From: JAWPNA01 sp045402695
Lineage (GTDB): Bacteria > Acidobacteriota > Polarisedimenticolia > JACPZX01 > DASXTC01
DNA: 12,875 nt
Reading direction: 5' to 3'
NCBI GenBank assembly: GCA_045402695.1
Contig: JAWPNA010000053.1
Span: forward strand, 1 to 12,875
Shown here: positions 7,531 to 12,875 of the stretch, piece after piece
How the letters are laid out: each line of letters opens with the position of its first letter
Position numbering within the stretch: the stretch's first letter is position 1
Notes under the pieces: generated by a model
What the model was told of the DNA's origin: nothing
Databases searched by the model: none
Seen by the model: only the letters and a program-made list of their open reading frames with translations
Program-made: the position numbers and the translations under genes

Positions 7531-7561
7531 ACCTGATCCCCCGCATCCTCTCCAATCACTG

Positions 7562-7582
7562 ATGGCGCCATGCTTTCGCCAT
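7562..7582 (+). terminator. Weak hairpin after the tryptophan dioxygenase gene
   Basis: ATGGCG and CGCCAT form a 6-bp stem around a 9-nt loop, 31 nt after the TDO stop. No T-run follows. It could mark the operon end, but a Rho-dependent end is equally possible. No gene is visible in 7531-7719, although an open frame in phase with the next gene begins at 7597. Confidence 0.25.
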
Positions 7583-7719
7583 GAGATGATTCCGTCGTGA
7601 TGGTCACGGAGCGAGATCGTCCTGATCTCGAGCGCGTCCCTGGAACCCGCGCGAACACCTCGCCACTGCCTGAGATGACCGGGAACAGGGGTTTCGACGC
7701 AAGCCGACACGAGCAATCG

Positions 7720-7878
7720 ATGATCAATTCGTGCGATCAGGATTGCGAGGCCGACGGAACGGACTCGACGCTCATCCGCTCGATGCTCTCGATGAGTCCC
7801 CTGGAGCGTCTCGAGGTCCTGCAGGCGTGCGTCGGCTCGCTTGGGATGCTGCGCGAGCCTGTCCCCACCGACTCCTGA
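7720..7878 (+). CDS. Small helical protein, probable partner of a nucleotidyltransferase
   Basis: 52 residues from ATG 7720. The core T-L-I-R-S-M-L-S-M-S-P-L-E-R-L-E-V-L-Q reads like short proteins commonly encoded immediately 5' of MNT-type nucleotidyltransferases, often of the form LIRWMLSLTPAERLRVLQ. The family name is from memory and not confirmed. It is soluble, with one or two amphipathic helices and no signal. An in-frame ATG at 7597 would add 41 residues rich in Pro, Arg and Asp that look unlike the core; neither start has a good Shine-Dalgarno. A remnant of a nucleotidyltransferase directly follows, which supports the reading and suggests this small gene has lost its partner. It may itself be decaying. 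Confidence 0.55.
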   Translation: MINSCDQDCEADGTDSTLIRSMLSMSPLERLEVLQACVGSLGMLREPVPTDS

Positions 7879-8197
7879 TTACCTCGCCATGCTGTGCGCC
7901 CTCAAGGCCCTGGATTCGCTGAAGGCAACATCCAGATCGCATTGGGGTCGCAACGTCGCACCGGGTCGGTCCCACCTGGCCTCGCCGGGACAGCAGCTCC
8001 TGATGACGGCCCACGGCCCGCTGGACCCTCTCGGCAGCGTAGGCACCGGACGAGGATACGTCGAACTGTTGCCCCACGCGACTGAGGTGATGCTCACGCC
8101 GGATCTGACCATTCGTCTCCTGCGTCTGGAAACGCTGATCGAGTTGCAGGAAGAGGCCTCTCGCGAGAAGGACCTCGCCGTCCTCCCCGTCCGCCGA
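7874..8197 (+). pseudogene. C-terminal remnant of a nucleotidyltransferase
   Basis: Starting about 7874 the frame reads T-P-D-Y-L-A-M-L-C-A-L-K-A-L, then R-S-H-L-A-S-P-G-Q-Q-L-L-M-T, then H-G-P-L-D-P-L-G-S-V-G, G-R-G-Y-x-E-L-L-P-H-A, and finally L-E-T-L-I-E-L-Q-E and R-E-K-D-L-A-V-L-P-V. This order matches the C-terminal part of small nucleotidyltransferases (substrate recognition and the terminal K-D-L-A-V-L-P helix). The N-terminal half is missing: the GG/GS loop and the T-x-D-x-D metal-binding acids that should precede it are absent, and the open frame touches the end of the small upstream gene. No stop closes the frame where the family normally ends; it runs on for about 350 nt inside the antisense of the ATPase gene. 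I read this as an internal deletion plus loss of the native 3' end, so it is non-functional as a transferase. Confidence 0.65.
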
Positions 8198-8219
8198 TCA
8201 TCGCCGTCCTCCGATCATC
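8175..8219. repeat. Imperfect short duplication at a gene-remnant junction
   Basis: TCGCCGTCCTCC occurs at 8175-8186 and again at 8201-8212, and CCGATCATC at 8194-8202 and 8211-8219. The two copies differ by a 7-nt deletion plus changes, giving an imperfect tandem unit of about 26 nt. It lies where the nucleotidyltransferase remnant ends and covers the stop (8198-8200) and last codons of the ATPase. It fits a slippage or recombination scar. Confidence 0.5.
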
Positions 8220-9394
8220 CCCGAGACGACCTCGGGCAGTGCATGCCACGGCATGGCGGTGACATGTGCGCTGAGCCGCACCGGCCTGGGCGCCGTGCAG
8301 ACCACGAATCCCTGCTTCATCTTGTACTCTTTCAGGAACACCATGACGTGCCGGGCGTCCCTCTCGGTGGGGCGGTCCGTCAGCTTGACCTCGATCGGCA
8401 GGTAGGCCCCTTCGTGCTCGAGGATCCAGTCCACTTCCGGTCCGTCAGGGTCCCGCCAGAACCTCAACCGTGTCCCAGGCGCATGGATGCGGCAGAGGCG
8501 GATGAGCTCGAGGCCGACGAACTGTTCGAAGAGATCGCCCAATCTTGATGGGTGCAGCCGGCGTCCTTCGCCCGCCGCGAGGCGACGCACGCCAAGATCA
8601 AACAGAAGGAAACGGCTTGCTCTCGTCAGCTTCTTGCGTGATGTGCTCTGGGTGACCGGATCCACGCGCTCCGCGACGAGGCAATCGCAAAGGATCTCGT
8701 AATACGTCCGGATGCTCACCGCGGAAACGCCGACCTCCTGCGAGATCTTCGTATAGTTGGCGATGCGACCGGATTCCTGCCCGGCGAGTTCCACGAATCG
8801 GCCAAACAGGCCGACGTTGCGGACCAGCGCCTCCTGCCGGACTTCTTCCTCCAGATAGATCTCCACGTAGGAGCGCAGGTCGGCCTCCCTGTCCTCGCGG
8901 CCCCGCAGCCGGCGTATTGCAGGGAGAGAGCCAAACAGGAGGGCTTCCTGGAGGCCTGTCGGGCGGTGCTCCTCGATCGTCAGCGGATCCAGGCGCAGCG
9001 CGACCAGCCGCCCGGGCAAGAGGTTGAGGTCCCGACCTCGGCGGGGCTTGCGGGCCGATGAACCGGTGAAGACGAACTGGGCCTCCCCCCGGTCGATGAG
9101 ATCCTGCGCCACGTCCATGAGGGCCGGCACCTTCTGGACTTCATCGATCGTCACCAGAGGCCGCCTCCGGCCCGAGACCGAGGGAGACAGAGCCCGGACT
9201 TCACCGGCCAAGAGGGAGGGATCTTTCTCGTAGCGCTGCCGGACCGCGGGGGCGACGAGTGACAGACCGAGGTCGGGGGCCATGTCGCCAAGCAGAGTGG
9301 TCTTCCCGGTCTGGCGTGGTCCGAGCAGGAGGATGCTCTTTCCCCGGGTCAGGTGACGCTTGAGATTCGGTTCGATCGAGCGACGATAGAGCAT
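8198..9394 (-). CDS. AAA ATPase with C-terminal DUF4143 (AAA_14-type)
   Basis: 398 residues. The P-loop reads G25-P-R-Q-T-G-K31-T. The Walker B strand is L-V-T-I-D84-E85-V-Q-K-V-P, and a sensor-type T-G-S-S-A-R-K lies at 110-116. The middle holds a winged-helix-like stretch (about 190-245, with Y-T-K-I-S-Q-E-V-G-V-S and S-I-R-T-Y-Y-E-I-L). The C-terminal DUF4143 region has E320-V-D322 and P-I-E335-V-K337, a PD-(D/E)XK nuclease-like pattern. This is a widespread, often laterally moved family whose cellular role is unsettled. The gene is complete and at family length. Its end abuts the nucleotidyltransferase remnant from the opposite strand, and its start lies beside an IS1380 remnant, so it sits in an unstable accessory region. 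There is no Shine-Dalgarno before the ATG at 9394; the promoter is so close that the mRNA may be nearly leaderless. Confidence 0.9.
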   Translation of the reverse strand: MLYRRSIEPNLKRHLTRGKSILLLGPRQTGKTTLLGDMAPDLGLSLVAPAVRQRYEKDPSLLAGEVRALSPSVSGRRRPLVTIDEVQKVPALMDVAQDLIDRGEAQFVFTGSSARKPRRGRDLNLLPGRLVALRLDPLTIEEHRPTGLQEALLFGSLPAIRRLRGREDREADLRSYVEIYLEEEVRQEALVRNVGLFGRFVELAGQESGRIANYTKISQEVGVSAVSIRTYYEILCDCLVAERVDPVTQSTSRKKLTRASRFLLFDLGVRRLAAGEGRRLHPSRLGDLFEQFVGLELIRLCRIHAPGTRLRFWRDPDGPEVDWILEHEGAYLPIEVKLTDRPTERDARHVMVFLKEYKMKQGFVVCTAPRPVRLSAHVTAMPWHALPEVVSGMIGGRR

Positions 9395-9405
9395 AGTATG
9401 TTTTG

Positions 9406-9435
9406 GATTTTCTACGAAAATCTAAAGCATGTCAA
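9406..9435 (-). promoter_or_regulatory. AT-rich promoter with overlapping palindromic operator for the ATPase gene
   Basis: On the minus strand a perfect TTGACA (9430-9435) is followed, after 17 nt, by GAAAAT (9407-9412, 4 of 6 to TATAAT). The -10 sits inside a perfect palindrome, GATTTTC-tac-GAAAATC (9406-9422), with further imperfect A/T pairing on both sides. Transcription would start near 9400, only about 6 nt from the ATG. A repressor dimer bound here would block RNA polymerase, so autoregulation by the ATPase's own winged-helix-like part is an attractive inference. The tract is strikingly AT-rich against its surroundings. Confidence 0.6.
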
Positions 9436-9520
9436 CAGCTCAACTCCAGTCGCCCAGCAAACCATTTCAGTCTGATACGCTGGGGACGCAAGCGCTGTTG
9501 AAGATGAAGGATTTGGAAGG

Positions 9521-10132
9521 AGCGACGAGGAATTTTTCGGGATCCTTATCGAAGCTGATGGATCCCATCAGCGGCAGGTCGCACCAACTCCCGTAGTGGC
9601 CGTCGAAGAAGCTCAGTTGATGGACTGCGTGCGTGGGAGCATCGGTAGGGTCGAAGTCGATGGTGATGTGGTGGGCCTTTCCGCCCTGACGGTGGCGGTG
9701 CCGCTCGATGACGACATCGGCGAGAGTCCCTCCCATGCGATACAGCTCGCACGGTCCCACGGCCTTCGCGAAGCGCGACAGCGTGGACTGCGACGCCAGG
9801 TTACCGCAATCGACCGGGCCTAGATCCAGCACCACCTTTGTGGACGGGGTCGTCGGCAAGCCTGGCGGCGTGCTTGGTGTCCTGGCAGCCGCATGCGATG
9901 GCGTACACGCGCTGAGCGAGAAGCGCGGCAATCTGGTTCTCGATCTTGCCGGGCTGCCCATCATCGCGAAGGCAGCCAGCGAGGCATTCGAGCAGTCCCA
10001 GCCGCCTGTCGGAGGCCATTAGCAGCACGGCCCTGCCGTCAGATCTATTGCTGTGCTGGTCAAAGCGGCGAGAAGGGGCATGTCGGTCTGTTAAGGGAAC
10101 AGCAGACACCGTGTTATGGTCGCGTCGTTCAT
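9521..10132 (-). mobile_element. IS1380-family transposase remnant (frameshifted and truncated)
   Basis: Read across three frames, the minus strand gives the N-terminal half of an IS1380-type transposase. It starts M-N-D-A-T-I-T-R-C-L-L-F-P at 10132. A frameshift near 10095 leads to L-T-D-R-H, S-D-G-R-A-V-L-L-M-A-S-D-R-R-L-G-L-L, Q-P-G-K and L-L-A-Q-R-V-Y-A-I-A-C-G, up to R-L-A-D-D-P-V-H-K. A second frameshift at 9836/9837 (one extra G after AAA) leads to L-A-S-Q-S-T-L-S-R-F, E-L-Y-R-M-G, I-T-I-D-F-D-P-T-D-A-P-T-H, Q-L-S-F-F-x-G-H-Y-x-S-W-C and P-E-K-F-L-V-A. Homology stops near 9521, leaving about 200 of the roughly 450 residues usual for this family and losing later catalytic acids. It cannot be active. 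Between 9423 and 9520 I see nothing identifiable; this is where the lost half ended. Confidence 0.85.
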
Positions 10133-10203
10133 GTGAAAGCCGCCGAGCTCGAATTATCGGGGTTAGCGCGGTGGGGTATCGCCCTCGGCACCGGCCGCGA
10201 TTC

Positions 10204-10250
10204 AGCCCGTGCGGGCTCGTTCCGTTGTGCTCCACCAGCCCGCATGGGCT
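10204..10250. repeat. Two related GC-rich hairpins in direct repeat, 33-nt period
   Basis: AGCCCG-tg-CGGGCT (10204-10217) and AGCCC-gcat-GGGCT (10237-10250) are hairpin units of the same sequence family, starting 33 nt apart. Both are followed by CT/CGT-rich DNA. The pair resembles a minimal REP-like or tandem-hairpin element; function is unknown. Confidence 0.5.
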
Positions 10251-10307
10251 CTTGCTCAACCGTAGGCATTGGTGCCATGGGTTGGAGCAGATCAGATCGC
10301 GCCGGAG

Positions 10308-10324
10308 TGTCCCATTCTGGGACA
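10308..10324. repeat. Perfect palindrome TGTCCCA-ttc-TGGGACA
   Basis: A 7-bp perfect dyad with a 3-nt spacer, the form expected of a dimeric regulator site. It lies about 90 nt upstream of a candidate promoter for the caspase gene, and could equally be part of the IS remnant's flank. The cognate regulator is not known to me. Confidence 0.5.
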
Positions 10325-10415
10325 TTCGACTGCTTCACAGCCGTCTTCCAAGGTTGGTCGGGCTACCTATAGTCTCCGTCCTGTCGATGTTGGCGTCTCG
10401 CCTTGCACTTTTTCA

Positions 10416-10445
10416 TTGACACCCAATTCCTAACAGGTGTACAAG
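10416..10445 (+). promoter_or_regulatory. Candidate promoter of the caspase-family gene
   Basis: A perfect TTGACA (10416-10421), an 18-nt spacer, then TACAAG (10440-10445, 4 of 6). The surroundings are locally AT-rich (CTTTTTCA just upstream). It would give a leader of about 130 nt to the ATG at 10582. An ACACC/GGTGT inverted pair sits within the spacer region. The leader 10446-10581 has no recognisable gene or riboswitch; it is open in phase with the caspase gene but lacks a good earlier start. Confidence 0.4.
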
Positions 10446-10581
10446 GGCCACACTATCGCTGACGGTCCACCCGCAGCACGGAGAGCTTCACGGGGGTGTG
10501 GTACTCTCCGACGATCGGGTGTCAGAGAACACCTACGCGGGTTCTAAGGGCCTCGATGATGGCCCGCAAGGGGGTCCTGCA

Positions 10582-12875
10582 ATGCCGCACTTGATTCTTG
10601 GTCGCCGTTCATCCCGACTTAAGCGTCCGCCCGCCATTGCCGTTCAATGGGCACGTCACACTAGACGACTCGCATGCGCAGCTGCCGTGGCGATCGCCTG
10701 CGTCACCACTCCGAATGCGGCTGAGGCCAAGGCGCGCGCCGTTCTGATCGGCATCAACGACTACGCTGCCAATAGCGTGCGCGATTTGAACGGCACGCAT
10801 AACGATGTCGCGACGATGAAGGCGCTCCTCATCAACCACTATCGCTTCAAGCCTGAAGACATCCTGGTGCTCCTCGATGCGAACGCGACCCACCAACAGA
10901 TCGTCGACGCCATTCGCCTCCGACTGATCGCCGCCTCGGCACCCGGTGACATCGCGGTCCTCTACTACAGCGGCCACGGCTCGCAGATGCGCGATACGTC
11001 GGGAGATGAAACCGACGGCTGGGATGAAACACTCGTTGCGCAAGACTCTCGCCTGCCGAATGTCTTCGACGTGAGCGACGATGAGTTGAATGCACTGCTG
11101 GCCGAGCTTGCTACGAAGACACCAAGCATCACCGTGATTCTGGATAGCTGCCACTCGGGCACGGCGGCACGCGCCCTCAGCACACCGCGAAGCATCCCGG
11201 CCGACCTGCGTGATCCGCCTGCGTCGGCCGGCGCACGCCGCACGTCCGGCGACGGACCTTCCGACATCGCGGCGCTCGGTGCGAACTTCACGTTGCTCTC
11301 GGGCGCTCGCGCGAGTGAACTGTCGAATGAAGACCTCATCGACGGCAAGATCCAAGGTGCGCTCACCTATGCCCTGTCGCAAGTGCTGCGCACCAGCTCC
11401 GGCTCGACATATCGATCGGTTTTCCCAGAGATTGCCGCGCGTGTGTCGGCGCGCTTTCCTTCACAGAATCCGCAAATCGAGGGAACGGGACTCGATGCCG
11501 GCATCTTTGGACTGGCCGCCGGCGCAGGCCCGCGGTATGTACGCGTCGAGCCCGAGGGTAGTGGGCGCGCGAAGGTCCTCGCTGGCGCAATGTACGGGCT
11601 CGCGAGTGGTACGGAACTACAGGTCTTTGGACCCGCCGGGGGTGCGGCGGAACCTGTGGCGTCCATCGCAAGACTCGTGCTGACCGATGTCGAACCGGAC
11701 GTTGCGACTGGCACACTGAGTGGAGCGAACACGGTTCCGGCAGGTTCCCGCGCCCTGATCAGTCGGATTCAGATCGGCGGCCGCAAGAGAAACGTGTGGT
11801 TGGCGAGCGATATCGCTCCGCCCTTACGTCAAGCACTCACGAGTGAAATCGCCACCTACCCGAGTCTCGCGTTGGCCACGGGCGCCGCAAACGAACAATC
11901 CGCGGACCTGCGGGTGATCCGGCAGGACGATCGCATCGCAATTCTCGGTCGTGATGGCACGCCTCTCAGCAATTCCGTGGTCATTGATTCCGACCTGGCG
12001 GCGCGCGTCGGCAAGCAACTGCAGGACTGGGCGCGCTGGCTTTCCTTGATCGAGCTCTCGAACCCGTTCGCCAGTCTTTCGCTCAAAGTGAGTGTCCGCA
12101 TCTCCGAGACTTCGGTCGGTTCACCGTCGCCCACTGCGGTGAGCGCCGGTACGATGGTCACAGTTCGCATCGAGAACACCTCCGCCACCGACCTGTACTT
12201 CGCACTCTTGGACCTGAGCAGCAGCGGGCGCATCGCGCTGCTATTTCCGGCCATGGGCGCCCAGGATCAGCTCAGCGCGGGTCGAGCCATCGACCGCGTA
12301 TTTCGCATGTCGGTGCCGGAGGGCCGCGGGGCGCTCACGGACGTCTTCAAGGTGATAGGAAGCGATACGCCGATCGACGGCAGCATCTTCGAGCAGGCGG
12401 CGGTCAGGGATGTGCCATCGGCCGAAATGAACGACGTCCAGCGCTTCCTCGCGGATCGTGCGACGGCGAGATCAAGGGACGCCTCGTCGGTTGTCACGAA
12501 GGACTGGACCACGGCGCAAACGAGCGTGCTCGTGACACGCTCGGCGCCGGTGATTGACGACTTGTCGTTTGCAGTGCACTTCCGCACTGCGACGACAGTC
12601 GAGGCCGTCGAGCGGACCCTCGCCGGGCAGCGCAATCTCTGTCGCGACGCAACCGCGGGCAACGACTGCGCCCGCGTTGCTCCGCTTCTCACCGACGACG
12701 CCACTGTCTACGAAGTTCGTTCGCCTGCATTGACGGGCCAGCGCGGCATGGGCGGCGCAACCTACAAGTCGGTCGGACAGGCATTCGATGAGGCCTACGC
12801 ACTGCGCGACAGCCTTGGCGCCGAGTACGTCGAACCGCTGCTCAAGGTGACCATGCCGGAAGACTCGGACACCGG
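10582..12875 (+). CDS. Exported caspase-family (C14/metacaspase-like) protein with DUF4384-like domain, 3' end outside window
   Basis: At least 764 residues, open to the window edge. A long basic N-terminus precedes a hydrophobic segment (about 29-42) and A-E-A, a Sec-type signal, so the protein is probably exported. The caspase domain spans about 51-312. It has R-A-V-L-I-G-I-N-D-Y at the first strand, D-V-A-T-M-K-A-L-L, catalytic His132 in Y-Y-S-G-H-G-S-Q, an acidic loop D142-E-T-D-G-W-D-E typical of metacaspases, and catalytic Cys190 in I-L-D-S-C-H-S-G. Both dyad residues are intact; metacaspase-type enzymes cleave after Arg or Lys. Residues about 520-595 resemble DUF4384: V-R-I-E-N-x-S-A-x-D-L-Y, then G-R-I-A-L-L-F-P, then a V-F-K-V-I-G-S-D end. 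The last 110 residues, with E-A-Y-A-L-R-D-S-L-G-A-E-Y-V-E-P, look like a propeptide or linker to a further domain. ATG 10582 has AAGGGGGT about 7 nt upstream. Codon use appears more mixed than in the dehydrogenase operon, hinting at separate ancestry. Confidence 0.85.
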   Translation, partial: MPHLILGRRSSRLKRPPAIAVQWARHTRRLACAAAVAIACVTTPNAAEAKARAVLIGINDYAANSVRDLNGTHNDVATMKALLINHYRFKPEDILVLLDANATHQQIVDAIRLRLIAASAPGDIAVLYYSGHGSQMRDTSGDETDGWDETLVAQDSRLPNVFDVSDDELNALLAELATKTPSITVILDSCHSGTAARALSTPRSIPADLRDPPASAGARRTSGDGPSDIAALGANFTLLSGARASELSNEDLIDGKIQGALTYALSQVLRTSSGSTYRSVFPEIAARVSARFPSQNPQIEGTGLDAGIFGLAAGAGPRYVRVEPEGSGRAKVLAGAMYGLASGTELQVFGPAGGAAEPVASIARLVLTDVEPDVATGTLSGANTVPAGSRALISRIQIGGRKRNVWLASDIAPPLRQALTSEIATYPSLALATGAANEQSADLRVIRQDDRIAILGRDGTPLSNSVVIDSDLAARVGKQLQDWARWLSLIELSNPFASLSLKVSVRISETSVGSPSPTAVSAGTMVTVRIENTSATDLYFALLDLSSSGRIALLFPAMGAQDQLSAGRAIDRVFRMSVPEGRGALTDVFKVIGSDTPIDGSIFEQAAVRDVPSAEMNDVQRFLADRATARSRDASSVVTKDWTTAQTSVLVTRSAPVIDDLSFAVHFRTATTVEAVERTLAGQRNLCRDATAGNDCARVAPLLTDDATVYEVRSPALTGQRGMGGATYKSVGQAFDEAYALRDSLGAEYVEPLLKVTMPEDSDT

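Larger units (their letters stand above)
10133..10415. other. Non-coding, palindrome-rich gap upstream of the IS1380 remnant
   Basis: About 280 nt without a supportable gene. It probably includes the old upstream non-coding end of the IS element, but I could not pick out a terminal inverted repeat or target duplication. It holds three perfect or near-perfect palindromes, annotated separately. The open frames across it have no recognisable protein character. Confidence 0.4.

Noticed and set aside
7841..8548. 235-residue plus-strand ORF as a real protein
   Set aside because: Only about 105 residues in its first half match a nucleotidyltransferase C-terminus. The remainder is antisense to the DUF4143 ATPase, so it is a remnant fused to a shadow frame.
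9433..9500. CAACAGC (9433-9439) and GCTGTTG (9494-9500) as IS terminal inverted repeats
   Set aside because: Only 7 bp, with one copy overlapping the ATPase -35, and neither is located at a transposase boundary that makes sense. A chance match is likely.
9801..10325. 174-residue minus-strand open frame as an intact gene
   Set aside because: Only its second half is transposase-like. The first about 75 codons cross palindromic non-coding DNA, and the true start motif (M-N-D-A-T) is in another frame at 10132.
10441..10581. N-terminal extension of the caspase protein upstream of ATG 10582
   Set aside because: The frame is open back to a stop at 10417-10419, but it has no good start with a ribosome site, and an extension would bury the signal peptide. 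AAGGGGGT before 10582 supports the shorter form.
10609..11382. 257-residue minus-strand open frame
   Set aside because: It is antisense to the caspase domain, which has an intact catalytic dyad; the reverse translation matches nothing.
1..12875. CRISPR arrays, tRNA, rRNA and riboswitches
   Set aside because: I saw no regularly spaced repeats beyond the two 33-nt-spaced hairpins, no tRNA cloverleaf or CCA-ended candidate, and no rRNA-like conserved stretches. Intergenic gaps are mostly too short for riboswitches.

Overview
The window is GC-rich bacterial chromosomal DNA (about two thirds G+C by eye). Genes are dense, starts are mostly ATG, and stop-start overlaps are common. No rRNA, tRNA or single diagnostic marker is present. 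The gene set (a Sec-exported thioredoxin-fold lipoprotein, YceI, a fused E1 alpha-beta dehydrogenase, an aerobic kynurenine-route enzyme pair, and a secreted caspase-like protein) suits an aerobic, probably diderm soil or sediment bacterium of the Acidobacteriota, Myxococcota or Eisenbacteria type. That assignment is inference only.

Layout. (1) 1-292, minus: 5' end of an NmrA-like NAD(P)-binding protein, divergent from what follows. (2) 367-2175, plus: two envelope proteins, a TlpA/AhpC-type thioredoxin-fold lipoprotein with a degenerate active site and a YceI-family protein. (3) 2261-7530, plus: a tight four-gene operon with junctions of -1, +1 and -4 nt. It encodes a stand-alone E1 alpha, a fused E1 alpha-beta 2-oxo acid dehydrogenase, a kynureninase-like PLP enzyme and tryptophan 2,3-dioxygenase. 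(4) About 7540-10415: a degraded accessory region. It holds a small helical protein, the C-terminal remnant of the nucleotidyltransferase it is normally paired with, a complete AAA/DUF4143 ATPase on the minus strand with an AT-rich palindromic promoter, and a frameshifted, truncated IS1380-family transposase followed by palindrome-rich non-coding DNA. (5) 10582-12875, plus, running off the end: a large exported caspase (C14/metacaspase-like) protein with a DUF4384-like domain and a C-terminal part that may lead into another domain.

How the genes work together. The operon in (3) supplies the first oxidative step of tryptophan breakdown (TDO) and a C-C bond-cleaving kynureninase-type enzyme, together with E1 subunits that decarboxylate 2-oxo acids towards acyl-CoA. 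The simplest reading is coordinated amino-acid catabolism. However, formamidase, E2 and E3 are absent from the window, there is a second E1 alpha without its own beta, and the kynureninase-like protein lacks the usual Tyr before its PLP lysine. A non-standard pathway therefore remains possible. The region between the operon and the caspase gene looks like an integration and decay hot spot, so the caspase gene may be part of an island.
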